From positions 70,693,982-70,757,981 of the forward strand of contig CM040430.1 of the NCBI GenBank assembly GCA_022702705.1: DNA of 64,000 nucleotides, in the 5' to 3' direction. Position numbers and translations under genes: made by a program. This document shows, one piece after another, positions 10,985 through 22,712 of the stretch. The notes beneath the pieces were generated by a model. It did no database searches. It saw only the letters and a program-made list of their open reading frames with translations, and was not told the DNA's origin. The stretch comes from Papilionanthe hookeriana x Papilionanthe teres (Eukaryota; Streptophyta; Magnoliopsida; Asparagales; Orchidaceae). Positions within the stretch are counted from its first letter, which is position 1, and each line of letters begins with the position of its first letter.

Positions 10985-11762
10985 TACAACAATAATGAAA
11001 AATTCATTCAATTTCCATAGATAAATTGCATAGTTCATGGGAATAGAGTGCAAATAAATAGGGAAATGTATTTTGATGAACTTCAATGTGGAGATTTCAG
11101 GGTGACAGGCTGAATTCCCCAAATTGGTTCTAAGATTAGTAACTAAAGATCAAAGGTTAGCCTTCGGGTGAAGGGTGAGTGGGAGCTCCGAAGTGAGAGC
11201 CTGTATCCTCCCAGCCTAGCCTTAGATTTAGTGACTAAACTTAGGATATATTAATGTTCTTTTCATGCTTAGAAGAGGGGGTACTCTTTTAAGGGTTAAG
11301 AAACATTTATGCTCCTATTTGGCATAATAACATATATAATTATTCCATATCAATCCACACATCATATTCTCATTGAAAGAGGAAAGATACTTTTCTCATA
11401 TATCAAAAACCTTTCAAATACATAGTTTATTGTGTCTGCTAGTTAATTCTGTTTTTAAAGTTGTTAGAAGTAATTGTAGTTTGATTTAATTCTACTGTTT
11501 TCTACATAGTGGTAGTAGAAGTAAGTAGTAAACTTTAAGTGTAATTTGAGTATCGGATTTAAGTGCTATATTATATATATTATGAAACTCTTTCTTATAC
11601 TTCGTACTTCCCTGTGGCATCGATAACCTGGACTCCATTAGAGCCATGTATCACTTGATATGATATGTATACCTGTGTTGAGTGTTCGGACTTTACAAAA
11701 TCATTATAAACATATATAAATTTGAGTTCATACATTCTTGCATATATAAAGTCCGCCGGTCA
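10985..11762 (+). mobile_element. E2 3' LTR, truncated at its 5' end
   Basis: The sequence GTGACAGGCTGAATTCCCC (11102-11120) and the block at 11196-11300 match, inverted, the E5 LTR near 44240-44360. CCCTGTGGCATCGATAACC.. at 11611 matches, inverted, the block at 17870-17910. The end TATATAAAGTCCGCCGGTCA matches the LTR boundary at 17755. The 5' half of the LTR is missing, so ORF 2 runs straight into mid-LTR sequence. Confidence 0.6.
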
Positions 11763-12369
11763 GATACACACGGCCAGAAATCCATTATATAATTCTTGCA
11801 CTATCACAAATAAACTTCTTCTTGTTGGCTTCCTCTTTTTTCTTAACTTTGTTCTCCCAAGAAGAAATTTTTGCACTAAAAAACCTTTTCAGAAGACTCA
11901 GGAAGGAAAATAAGAACTGGGGCAAGTAAATTATAAATTCGGGGACTTTTTATAGACTCGGGAAGGCACAAAACGGACCCTAAACACATTAAAACTCCTT
12001 AATAACTCCAAAAACTACTCACCCACAATTTTTGGCTTCTAGAACCTAATTTTTCTAATTTTTTATAATTGTCGTGCCTATGCACCAACCAGCCGGCGCT
12101 TAGCCTCCAGTGCACATTTTTGCACAGTCCTGCCGAATGTCACAATCTTCATTTCTGATTCCTTTAAGTCATCAAATAAGGTTAAATAAACAACACTATA
12201 ACATATAAAAGTCCAAAATGCTACCACATTTTTCAAATCAAACCAAATAAAATCACACAAAACAAACATAAAACAAAGCATACCAATAAATATGGGTTGC
12301 CTCCCACAAAGCGCTTAGTTTAATGTCATCAGTCTAACATACCCAGAGCTTATTCTAAGTGACCCAACA
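11763..12369 (-). pseudogene. E3 post-pol ORF 1 remnant and spacer
   Basis: 11913-11763 aligns base by base with the first 150 bases of the E5 ORF at 37777-37364, including the KKKRKPTRR-like basic start and the codons for ISDSA. The rest is cut by E2. 11914-12369 is non-coding: it holds a decayed GGCGCY..AGCGCC palindrome at 12072-12110 and the GGTTGCCTCCCACAAAGCGC motif at 12294-12313 shared with E5 (38200). Confidence 0.5.
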
Positions 12370-13475
12370 TCAGATTCTAATCAGGTTTAGATTGCTCAAT
12401 TGAAAAGTAAGGTTTAAGTATGTGACCGTTTACTTTAAATATTTTTCTAGTCTTAAGATCTTGAATATCCACAACTCCATAGGAATAAACATTTAGTACA
12501 ATACATGGGCCTGTCCACCTAGACTTATGTTTTCAAGCAAAATTCTCAATCTAGCATTATACAGCAAAACTTTTTGCCCTGACTCAAGATTTTTAATATG
12601 ATCTTCTGATCATGCCACAACTTCATCTTTTCTTTATAAATCTTAGCATTTTCATAAGATTCATTCCTTATTTCTTCAAGCTCATTCAATTGTCAAAATC
12701 TCTTTTCTCTAACATCTTTCAAATTAAAATTGAACTCTTTAATAGCCCAATATGTTTTATGCTCAAGTTTAATAGGTAAATGACAAGCTTTTCCAAAAAT
12801 TAGCCTATATGAGGACATTCCTATAAGATTTCTGTAAGCAATCCTATAGGCCCACAAAGCATAATCTAATTTGATTGACCAATCCTTTTTATTTGGATTA
12901 ACAGTCTTTTCCAATATTCTTCATTTCACGATTAGATAATTCAACCAAACTACATGTCTGTGGATAATAAGCAGTAGCAATGCTGTGGTTAATATGATAT
13001 TTCTTTATAACTTCTCCATAATCGCATTTCTAAAATGTCTTCCCCCAACAGTTATGATTATACTTAGTATTCCAAATCTGCAAAATATATTCTTTTTTAA
13101 AAATTTTGCAACACTTTGAGCATCACATCGAGGTAAAGCAACAGCTTCTATCCATTTAGAGATATTGTCTACTGCTATCAAAATGTATGTATTTCTGAAA
13201 GATGGTATAAATTGTCTTATGAAATCTAATCCCCTAACTTCAAATATTTCATCTTCCAACATATAATTGAGGGGCATCTCATTTCTTCTAGAAATATATC
13301 CTACACGTTGACATTGATCACAATTTTTAATATAAACATTAACATCCTTAAAAATTATAGGCCAATAAAATCTTGATTGTAAGATTTTATATGCAATTTT
13401 ATGAACTACAAAATGTCCCCCATAATAAGAATTATGATATTTTTGAAAAATTTCATAAGTTTCTTCTAAAATCAT
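12370..13475 (-). pseudogene. E3 integrase
   Basis: 13475-13005 has the HHCC zinc domain (GGHFVVHK, NCDQCQRVG) and the core start RGLDFIRQF with the first catalytic D. The second catalytic site reads TVGGRHF where the family has DGGSHF, so the aspartate is replaced by valine. 12914-12693 carries the LDYALWAYRIAYRNLIGMSS region after the catalytic glutamate. 12680-12370 is the C-terminal domain in another frame. The missing D predicts an inactive enzyme even before counting frameshifts at about 13005 and 12690. Confidence 0.8.
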
Positions 13476-13499
13476 ACATCTTTAAATAAACAAATTCTT

Positions 13500-14180
13500 T
13501 CCTTGTTTATATAAAAACTGGTCATCCCATAATAAGTCTTAGCTTCAGATATGAATTTCCTCCTTGCCTGGTATGTCAAACCTTAGGGTAAAATATCACT
13601 GATAATAAAGTCTACAATGTCGGCATATCACGGAACACACCAGTCATTAACACAGAACAAATTTTTATCAGGAAAATTTTCATTAATTTCTTCAACATCA
13701 CAGAAAGATTTTTCAGTTTCAAGTCTGGACAGATGATCATCAATTTGATTATCAGCACCCATCCTATCTACCATCTCGAAATTAAATTCTTGCAAAAGAA
13801 GAATCCATCTAACAATCTTGGTATTGCATCCTTCTTATTCATTAAATACTTAATAGCAGAATGGTCAGTATGCACCATACATTTAGTTCCAATTAAATAT
13901 GATCTGAATTTATCAAAGGCAAATAGTATAGTTAATAACTCTTTCTCAGTAGTGGTATAATTAATTTGAGTTTCATTAAGAGTTTTACTAGAATAATAAA
14001 TCAATTTGAAAAATTTATCATATTTCTGACCTAAAACAGCTCCAATAGAATAATCACTAGCTTTTCAAAAGGTTTTTCCCAGTTAGGTGAAACTATAACA
14101 GGTGCAGTGATTAATTTTACTTTTAAAGTTTCAAAAGCTTTTAGGCAATCATCAACAAAAATAAAAATTACATCTTTTTC
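13500..14180 (-). pseudogene. E3 RNase H
   Basis: 14004-13768 reads IYYSSKTLNETQINYTTTEK, ELLTILFAFDKF and VHTDHSAIKYLM, which are the E and D catalytic segments of gypsy RNase H. The upstream part with the first D is frame-disrupted near 14050. Downstream, 13765-13500 is shifted into another frame after LLDG. Confidence 0.7.
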
Positions 14181-14199
14181 CAGTAAACGGCATAAAGGC

Positions 14200-15287
14200 T
14201 TCGAAATGTTTGAAAATTCTTTAATATAACACCTCTAAAATCTAGCATTTCCCAGAAAACTTCTAATTCCTTTTACATTTGTTGGGAAAGGCAAATTAGA
14301 GATCACTTCAATTTTGGAAGGATCTACTTCCATACAATTTTCTGATATACGATGTCCCAAAACAATTCCTCCTGCTACCATAAATTGGCATTTATCCTAG
14401 TTAAGAACCAAATTAGTTTCTTCATAGCGTTTTAGAACTTTAGATAAATGTTCTAAACATAATTCAAATGAAATTTCAAAACACTGAAAAGTCATCCATA
14501 AAAACTTCAATTAGTTTTTCTATTAAATCACAGAAAATTACCATCATACATCTCTGAAATGTAGTAGGGACATTACATAAACCAAAGGGCATTTTTTTAA
14601 AAGCAAATGTACCATAAGGACTGGTAAACATTATTTTCTCTTGATCCTCAGGAGCAATTTGAATTTGGTGGTAACCAGTATATCCATCCAGAAAACAAAA
14701 GTATTTATGCCCAGCCAGTCTATCCAACATCGAATCTAGAAAAGGAAGTGGAAAATGATCTTTCATGGTGACAAGGTTTAATTTTCTATAATCAATGCAT
14801 ATTCGCCATCCTGTAACTTATCTTACTGGTACTATTTCATTATTTTTATTAACAATCACAGTAACTCCTCCTTTCTTAGGAACACAGTGAATAGAACTAA
14901 CTCATGCACTATCTGAAATAGGGTAGTAATTATAGCATCCAACCACTTTAAAATTTCATTCTTAACAACTTCTTTCATGATTGAATTTAATCTCCTTTGA
15001 GGATCAGCCCGAGGTCTGAAGTTATCCTCCATAAGGATTCTATTCATACAAATTGAAGGACTGATTCTTTTAATATCAGTTGTTATCCATCCAAAGGCTT
15101 TCTTATATTTCCTTAAAATTTCTAGCGAACTCTCTTCTTCTCTTTTAGTTAATTGAGAGGAAATTATAACTGGAAAAGTTGATGAATCACCTAAAAAGGC
15201 ATACTTTAAATGATTTAGATGCATCTTCAAATTAAGTTCAGGAGGTTTTTCAATTGATGGTCCAAAAGATTCATCCTTTTCAGTCAT
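14200..15287 (-). pseudogene. E3 reverse transcriptase
   Basis: 15287-14856 is the N-terminal part (LKYAFLGDSSTFPVIIS, ADPQRRLN, VVKNEILKWLDA). 14766-14476 is the palm with FLDGYTGYHQIQIAPEDQEK, MPFGLCNVPTTFQRC and the MDDFSVF box with both aspartates. 14470-14200 continues into LxWDKCQFMVAGGIVLGH and the connection in shifted frames. A frameshift around 14870-14780 removes the PVHCVPKKGG..RKLNxATRKDHF stretch as a readable unit. Confidence 0.78.
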
Positions 15288-15419
15288 GTCCAGAATTTCA
15301 AAACTTTCATGAACTTAATTTAAATCTTCATAATGAAAATCTTCAGAATCATGTAATTCCTCTTCTTGCTTGTGTTCCAAGTCTTTACTTTCAGATTTTT
15401 CATCATAAGTTGACTTAAA

Positions 15420-16095
15420 ATGGCATTCACTCAAATATTTGATAACATCCATTCTATAACGTTCATCATCTTTACCTCTTGCAGGATATTTCATTGACTT
15501 TGAAATATTGAATTTTACACTTTAGCCATTAATTCTGATCGTTAATTCCCCTTTTTGCGCATCTATCATTGCTCTGCCTTTGGCTAGGAAAGGTCTCCCT
15601 AAAACTATGGGAATCACTTTATCTTCCTCCATTTCTAACACAACGAAATCAACAGGAAAAATAAATTGATCCACTTTCACCAAAGCATCCTCTATAACTC
15701 CTTTAGGATATGTGATCGAACGATCAACTAATTGCAAAGTTAAAGTGGTAGGGGTTATTTCTCTTAATCCCAGTCTTTTGAATATTGACAATGGGATAAG
15801 GTTAACACTTGCACCCAAACCACATAAAGCTTTTCCAAAAAAATCTATCTCTGATTGCACATAGAATTGTGAAACTTTCAGGATCTTTAAGCTTTTCAGG
15901 GAGCTTTTTCTAAATTATTACACTGCACTCTTTACTAAGGGTAACAGTCTCATTATCTTCAAACTTCCTCTTTTTGTTGAGTATATCCTTCATAAATTTC
16001 AGATAGCTTGGCATTTGTTTTAAGGCTTCAACAAATGGAATGTTGATTGTAAGCTTTTTAAATATCTCCAAGAATTTTGAAAATTGCTTATCCAA
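15420..16095 (-). pseudogene. E3 aspartic protease region
   Basis: 16095-15910 encodes FSKFLEIFKKLTINIPFVEA and KFMKDILNKKRKF, the stretch preceding Athila protease. 15860-15522 is the protease, but its active site reads ALCGLGAS where E5 and the family have ALCDLGAS, so the catalytic aspartate is glycine. The later VLGRPFLAKGRAMID motif is intact. A stop separates the two parts near 15905. Confidence 0.8.
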
Positions 16096-16099
16096 TTTT

Positions 16100-17560
16100 T
16101 GTTATCAAATTCTTTGAGGAAATGGAGGTGGTGGCTTTCCTAAATCAACGTTAGGTGGAGAAATAGGTTTTTTCAAACTTTTTGGAGCGTCCACTTTTGG
16201 TTTTTCATTTTCTTCTTTCTCTACTTCAGCCTCTTTTTAAACTCTAACATCCAACTCTCTTCCACTTCTCAACTGAATAGCTTGTACTTGCTTTTTAGTT
16301 TTGCCTCTTAGATTTACTTCAGGATTACTAGGAAGCATTCCTTGGGATCTATTACTTAATGAATTGGCAATTTGTCACAATTGATTCTAAATTTTTTTTT
16401 ATTGTAGCTCCTTGACTTTGTAATTGATTTCCCATTTGTAACACCACTTCTTCAATAGACAACTTCGTCTCCTTAAATTGTGAAGTATTGTTAAAACTTG
16501 GACGATAGGTTGGTCTATAATAATTATTCCCTTGGTTGTTCCAATTTCCCGATGGGTTTACTTGGTTGTTCCCCATTGTTGATTACTACCACCCTGATTA
16601 TTGGTATTCCAGTTAAAGTTTGGATTATTTTTCCAACCTGGGTTATAAAAATTGGAATATGGGTTATTAGGCTTACTTATAGCATTCAAAGTTTCTAGTG
16701 AAGTTTGAGAATCAACCATTTAGCCTAATGAATTTTCTTCAATCATGGAAGTTGGCTGAAAAAAATTCATCCCAAATTGGTCTATCTTCCTTGAAATTGC
16801 AGCAACTTGATTTGCTAGCATCGAAAATGCATCATTTTCATGAATGTTGGCTACCTTTTAGGATTTAACCTTTCAGAAAGTCATTGAAAATTATTAGTAT
16901 TCATTTCTTCAATTAAAGCATAAGCATCAACAAACTGTTTAGACATCAATAAACCACAAGCAGCGGCATCGATAATAGAACTAAGAGATCCAACTAATCC
17001 ATTATAGAAGGTTTGAATTATTAACCAATCTAGTATATAATGATGTAGACACCTTTTAAAAAGATATTTAAAATTTTCACATGCTTCATATATATATATA
17101 TATTCCCCTTCAATCTGACAAAAAGACGTTATATCATTTCTAAGCTTCACAGTCTTCGATGATGGAAAATACTTAACTAGGAATTTTTGTGCATGTTCTG
17201 ATTGATCCAGGTGCTAAGGAATTTAGCCAAATCTTAGCTTTATCCCTCAGATAAAAAGAAAAAATTCTAAGTCCAATAGCATCATCCAAAGCACCATCGT
17301 ATTTAAAAGTAGCGCATAATTCTAAAAAATTGGCAAGATGTAAATTAGGATCTTCAGTTGGTGCTCCCCCAAACTGATTATTAGATATCATCTGGAAAAT
17401 AACAGGTTTGAGTTCAAATGAATTAGCAGCTACAGCAGGGTGTTGAATACTACCATGAAGTTCATCCACTGTAGGGTTAGCATAATCTCTTAAAGGTCTA
17501 AATTCTTAATGGATTTCAACATTTTGATGATCTTGATTTGTCATTTCTTGAATATTTTTA
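16100..17560 (-). pseudogene. E3 gag
   Basis: 17469-17173 carries the gag capsid-type domain: PNLHLANFLELCATFKYDG and LRDKAKIWLNSLAPGSI. 17150-16881 continues with LRNDITSFCQIEGE and FYNGLVGSLSSIIDAAA. 16576-16352 is an Asn-rich segment (GNWNNQGNNYYRP) followed by VVLQMGNQLQSQGATIKK. A TA run at 17087-17103 has expanded inside the coding sequence. I see no CCHC zinc knuckle in the readable frames. Multiple frame breaks. Confidence 0.75.
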
Positions 17561-17754
17561 TCTTTTGTTGAATTTTTAATTTTTTTTATTTTTCTTATAG
17601 TTCTCTCTATTTCAGAATCAGAAGGCACAAGTCCTTCAGAACCTGGACTACGCATACAAAATTAACAAAATAAAATAAAACACACTAAAAAATAATGAAA
17701 AGTAAAATCTTAATTTTTCTTGAATTTTCTATAAATAAAACTTTAATTAATTTC

Positions 17755-19584
17755 TGACCGCGACTTTATATATTAAGCAAGAATTTATGAAGTTGAATTT
17801 ATATATTTAGAATGATTTAGTAAATTTACAAATTAAACACAAGTATACGTATCGTATCAAGTAATACAGGGCTCTAATGGAGTCCTGGTTATCGATCCCA
17901 CAGGGAGAAGACGTTCTCTAAATCGATTGAGAAGAATTTCCTCAATCGAAATCTTTTTGAAACTCTTTTGAAATTTGAATAGTCTCTTCGACTTGTCGTT
18001 AAGTCAAGTCTTTTCAGCTTGGTACACTTACCAGCTCCTTTCAATTCTCTTTCTCCTATGTCTTAGAGGATCGACTGTTTCTATTAACACGGAGCCACGA
18101 ACTTTGTTCGATTTGGTTCTGATGGCATGGGATTGGGTCCCTCTTCATACAGATAAATCTTCTAGGCTAGAGCCTAACTTCTAGTTCTCTTTCAAACTTT
18201 CGAGACTGGTACCTAAATTCCAGTTCTCTTCCTTCGAGATCGATACCTAAATTTCGATTCTCTTTCGAATTGGTACCTAAATTTCAATTCTAAATTCTGA
18301 GACTGGCACCTAAATTCCAGTTCTCTTCCTTCGAGGTCGGTACCAAAATTCCGACTCTCATTCGAGATCGATACTTAAATTTCGATTCTCTTCCGAATTG
18401 ATACCTAAATTTCAATTCTAAATTTCGAGACTGGTACCTAAATTCCAGTTCTCTCCCTTCGAGGTCGGTACATAAATTCCAACTCTCATTCGAGATCGAT
18501 ACCTAAATTTCGATTCTCTTTCGAATTGATACCTAAATTTCAATTCTAAATTCCGAGACTGGTACCTAAATTCCAGTTCTCTTCCTTCGAGGTCGGTACC
18601 TAAATTTCGACACTCATTCGAGTTCGATACCTAAATTTTGATTCTCTTTCGAATTGATACCTAAATTTCAATTCTAAATTTCCGAGACTGGTACCTAAAT
18701 TCCAGCTCTCTTCCTTCGAGGTCGGTACCTAAATTCTGACTCTCATCCGAGATCGATACCTAAATTTCGATTCGCTTTCGAATTGATACCTAAATTTCAA
18801 TTCTAAATTTCTGAAACTGGTACCTAAATTCCAGTTCTCTTCCTTCGAGGTCGGTACCTAAATTCCAACTCTCATTTGAGATTGATACCTAAATTTCGAT
18901 TCTCTTTCGAATTGATACCTAAATTTCAATTCTAAATTTTCGAGACTGGTACCTAAATTCCAGTTCTCTTCCTTCGAGGTCGGTACCTAAATTCCGACTC
19001 TCATCCGAGATCGATACCTAAATTTCGATTCTCTTTCAGGTTTGATACTTAAATTTTAAATCTCACTCTCTCGAGATCAGTACCAAAATTCTGATTCTCA
19101 TCCTTTGTAAGGTCGATACCTAAATTCCGACTCTCATTTCGAGACCAGTACCTAAACTCTGATTCTCACTCTGAGGCTGGTACCTAAATTCCAGTTCTCT
19201 TCGCAATCCCGATGTTGAAACCTAGGTTTCAATCCTCATTTCAAATCCAAATTTCAAATTCAAAATTTCCTTAAATCGATTTCAAATTAAACTTCGATCG
19301 AAATCCAGACTCACACAAAGTGAAACTTGAAATTTAAAAGTAAGCCGAAATCTAAATCGAATTCCCGGATCTTGTGATTTGGAGTTCACCTCCTTTTCCA
19401 TTCCCTGCCTAGAGTTCGAGAATCTCCGGTCTTGGAAATATACCTGATACTCCCCAGCGGAAATTCTTCTACTCTGTTCTAAGTTTGTCACTTAGACATC
19501 TGTATTGGTTTTGTTGATCTCTTCGGTCAACGCCAATACACGCGGTGTGCTTGGTTAGCACACCACACCTATTGGGGGTCCATT
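17755..19584 (-). mobile_element. E3 5' LTR, truncated by giant element B
   Basis: Starts TGACCGCGACTTTATATAT, the counterpart of TGATGCGATGCGACTTTATA at 4020. 17840-17907 carries the family block CAAGTAATACAGGGCTCT..GGTTATCGATCCCACAGGGA. Beyond 18200 it diverges from the other LTRs because of an internal tandem hairpin array. It ends at 19584 where element B begins; the other LTR end is not found beyond B at 34569. Confidence 0.7.
18195..19200. repeat. Tandem array of four-hairpin units, about 129 bp period
   Basis: Unit starts are seen at about 18202, 18299, 18427, 18555, 18684, 18813 and 18942, with decay after 19040. Each unit has four sub-repeats of about 32 bp built on the constant core TACCTAAATT. 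Arms around the core are GAGACTGG/CCAGTTCTC (18427-18453), GAGGTCGG/CCGACTCTC, GAGATCGA/TCGATTCTC (18492-18518) and GAATTGA/TCAATTC (18523-18546). Each sub-repeat pairs with itself although the arm sequences differ. No coding potential is seen. Confidence 0.9.
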
Positions 19585-21640
19585 TGTTGACCTCATTTTT
19601 GATGAGGTCCTTTGCTTCTCTCTTTAGTACTTAGGATCTAGCCTTAGGCTTTTCCTTTGATTAATCTTAGAGAACAAGAAGTGGAACCCACCCTTTAGAA
19701 GCTCAAACACCTCTTGACTCTCTGCAAACCACACAAGCTTGATTGTAGACCCCTAATCACCTAGAGGGTTGAAATCAAATGTGGAGGTTTAAAGGATGAG
19801 TTCCCTATAAGATCTTTTTGGCCTTAGGACTACCCTGGGTGGCCTGGTCTGGTGAGGGTTGACTTGCACATACACTACACTATCACACACATTCCAAGTC
19901 CTAAAACCACACTCTCACCCAACTTGACCTCCTGACTCATGTAGGTAATTTATATGGATAGTCCTTAACCCCTAAGCCCCTGGCTAAGAGCGTTAGGAAC
20001 AACATAGTGAATGCCTCAAATGAGTCCTCTCATGGCTCATATGGGCTTAATATGGCTTCATGGCTCAATCAAAGTGATTCCATCCTACTCAGATTTGATC
20101 AATCTTCATTTTCCCAAAATTTCAATTTTTGACCCCCAGGGCCCTACACCCACTAAACCTACCAAAAGCCCTTGAAATTACCCAAAATTTACAAAACCAC
20201 CTAAATTACCCAAAATCCCTCAAAATCAATCCTAAACATTTCCCTCCACTCAAATTGATCATCCATAGCCAAAAATACCAAAGATTCCAAAAGTACCCCC
20301 CAAAACCCTCCAAATACCCAAAATGCCCTTCTTAGCCCAAAAATAAAAAAATTCAAAAAATTCCCAAAAATTTCCAGAAAATCCCAAATGTTCTGAATTT
20401 CATTTTGCTCAACTACACCAAGGGCCAATTTAGCCAATTTCCCCCACTTTTACCAAAACCCCCAATTTGACCCATTTTTAAACCCAAGTGAACCCAATGT
20501 CAAACCAAACCACCCCAATTGACCTCAATTTTGGTCTAATTCAATTCTAAACTTCAATTCAATATCCCCAATATCAATTTAGACTAAATCCAAGTTCAAT
20601 TTGATTGACATTTGGGCCCAATTTCAATTTGAAGCCTAAAGGCCCAATTTTGGCCCATGACCCAAACCTAGCTCAAACCCATCCAATTAAACTCCAATTA
20701 GTCCCAAATCTTTTCTAAAGCCTTCATAACATCCCCATAAACAAAACACTAACTTGATTTGCCCAAAATTTGAACCTAAACTCCACCCAAACCTAACACA
20801 AAACCAAAACCTCTTAAATTGACCTAAGCCCTAACCTAACCCAAATAGGCCCAAATCCCAAAATCAAAGCCCAACCAAAGTTGAAAACTCTTTGTAACAC
20901 TCCCGCAAACATTTCTCAACATTAATTTTACATCAAATCCAACTTTAGCCCAACCTTAACCCAAGTTAGCCTAATTTGGCCCACTTTGGACCCTTTAAAT
21001 AAAGACCCCACATTAAACCCAATTCAATTCAAAATCACTTCACACTTGTTCCAAACCACTCATGACACATACCTAAACCAATTGCAACATTTATTTGGCA
21101 TGATCGCTCACAAAATTTCCATCCACCAATTTATTTTCAAGCCTAAAGGCCCACTTTCTTAAACCATTCTAAAAGCCCACTTCCACCACATCCAAAGGCC
21201 CAAAATTCATCCAAAGCCCACATGACATTTTTCTACATCATCCATTCAATTAAAATCATCCCTAAGTCTTAAACCAATGATCAAATAATTCCAAATAAAG
21301 CTTCATCCAAATTTCCACCAAAAATGCCAAAATTCATAAAATCCCCTTTTATGAAATTGACCAAGCTTTTTCCAAGCCAAATGTGAGCCTTTGAGCCATG
21401 TACAAGCCACATGGGAGACATGGAAGCCACTTTCCACCTCATCAATCCATTAATGGCAAGAAGAGGGGACCCTTTCCTAATCTTTCATTAAGCATTTTTA
21501 ACCATACTCATGTCACACTCTAAACCATGCTTAGCCACCTCACCATGGATGGAGACTTCACCACCCCTTCCAAGCTGACCTAAATGATTCCCTCAGCTCA
21601 AAATCAGGTCTTGGGGAGGTGCACCAAGCCTATTTCCATG
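19585..21640 (+). mobile_element. Giant LTR-like element copy B, left part
   Basis: Begins TGTTGACCTCATTTTTGATG and runs collinear with 46558-48600. It stops at ...TTTCCATG (21640), where copy C starts; the sequence resumes at 29096 with CCATGGATTGACC. Composition is strongly A/C-rich on this strand with recurrent GGCCCA words. There is no gene; open frames such as 20129-20335 are low-complexity. The bases before it (CCATT) do not match those after its far end (CATGA at 34569), so no target duplication is seen. Confidence 0.8.
21636..21640. repeat. Target-site duplication of copy C, left (CCATG)
   Basis: CCATG precedes the TGTCAGCATA terminus of copy C and recurs at 29096-29100 directly after its AACA terminus. 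The same word lies at the uninterrupted site in copies C (27018) and D (48594), confirming that one of the two was created by insertion. Confidence 0.85.
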
Positions 21641-22344
21641 TGTCAGCATATTTTTAGGTTGTGTCGTATTTTGAAAAGGAGGTCGCCTACAGAAGTTGTC
21701 GTCGAATTTTTAATTTAATTTAAATATATTATTTGAAAAGTAGTATTTGATTTTTGAAAATAATTTTAAGTTTGAAAATTTTAAGATATGAAATCAAATC
21801 AATCTCACATCCAAATAGTTTATATAAACGAGCATCGCATCACAAACCGTATATCTATCCCGAAGAATAGACACACTACTTGACGATGGGGCTCGATTAA
21901 ATAAACTAGAAGATTTGTGACATCCGTTTGGTATGCGAACCAATTTTATAAGCCGACAAGTTCCCCTGCTTAATATAAAGGAATTAAGTAGGGTTTATAT
22001 TACCTGGTTCTTAAAGTTCCCTATAAGGGCAAGCCCCTATAGTTAATTACATCTTAAATGTCCGAAGACACTTAAAAAAACTCTCGATAATGATCAGTGG
22101 TTTTGCTCTCAAGAATTTCAAAGTTTAAGGTTTTCAAAGGATTGGATTTTGGAAATTTCAATAGGGGTTAGCTCAAATTTGGAACAGTTTATTTTAAGAG
22201 TCCAAAGGAAGAGAAGTAGGAGAAGCTGAGGATCCAAGAGGAATCTTGGCAACTTCTCAAACTATCCTATTGTTTGGCTTCAATTTGAGAGTTTATTTAA
22301 TGTTGAAATCCTGTCAATTTTAATTATTTAGGACTTATATTTGT

Positions 22345-22712
22345 ATGACATGATCATACAAATAGTCTCGAAGATGTGAGGGTTTATGTCGTGCCAAACA
22401 ACTACCTCGGAATCCTATGACCGGTTACGGCTTAATTTACATGACATGATCATGCAAATGCCTAACGAAGAGTTGAGGATTTATGGTGCACTAGGCAAAC
22501 TACCTCGAAATCCTATGGCTTTGTTGTTTAAAGCTAGGAAAGGTTTAGCTGATGTAAATTCGAGTTTTGCTGATGAAGATGGTCATGCTGCCACCATGCT
22601 CCAAGCTCCTTATTGTTGCAGAGGTTTAGTTTTAGAAATCATGAATCAGAAGATGAGAGAAGTGTTTTGGTTTAGAGAAAATCTTAAAATCCAAGTGTTT
22701 TTAATATTTTAA
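22345..22712 (+). other. Small antisense reading frame with 98-bp tandem duplication
   Basis: The block CATGATCATACAAAT at 22350 is repeated about 98 bp later as CATGATCATGCAAAT (22447), together with ACTACCTCGGAATCCTATG and its second copy ACTACCTCGAAATCCTATG. A frame at 22386-22712 includes MIMQMPNEELRIYGALGKLP. The same peptide appears in copy D (53320-53120, minus) and, frameshifted, in copy B (about 33790-33600). It runs antisense to the presumed LTR transcript. No family is recognised; conservation may reflect only shared recent ancestry. Confidence 0.4.

Larger units (their letters stand above)
5363..11762 (+). mobile_element. Athila-type Ty3/gypsy element E2, decayed
   Basis: Plus-strand order is RT (from its middle), RNase H, integrase, two successive post-pol ORFs and a partial 3' LTR. 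Gag and protease are absent because the copy begins abruptly at 5363 inside the RT N-terminal region, exactly at the edge of the minus-oriented LTR. All coding parts have stops or frameshifts. It ends near 11762 in TATATAAAGTCCGCCGGTCA, which matches the LTR ends at 4020 and 17755. The next base begins element E3 in the opposite orientation. Confidence 0.75.
11763..17754 (-). mobile_element. Athila-type element E3, internal region
   Basis: Minus-strand order from high to low coordinates is gag (17560-16100), protease (16095-15420), RT (15290-14200), RNase H (14180-13500), integrase (13475-12370) and a remnant of post-pol ORF 1 (11913-11763). It is homologous to E5 throughout but carries more stops, and its protease and integrase active sites are changed. 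The primer-binding site next to its LTR is lost. Its downstream end is cut by E2. Confidence 0.8.
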
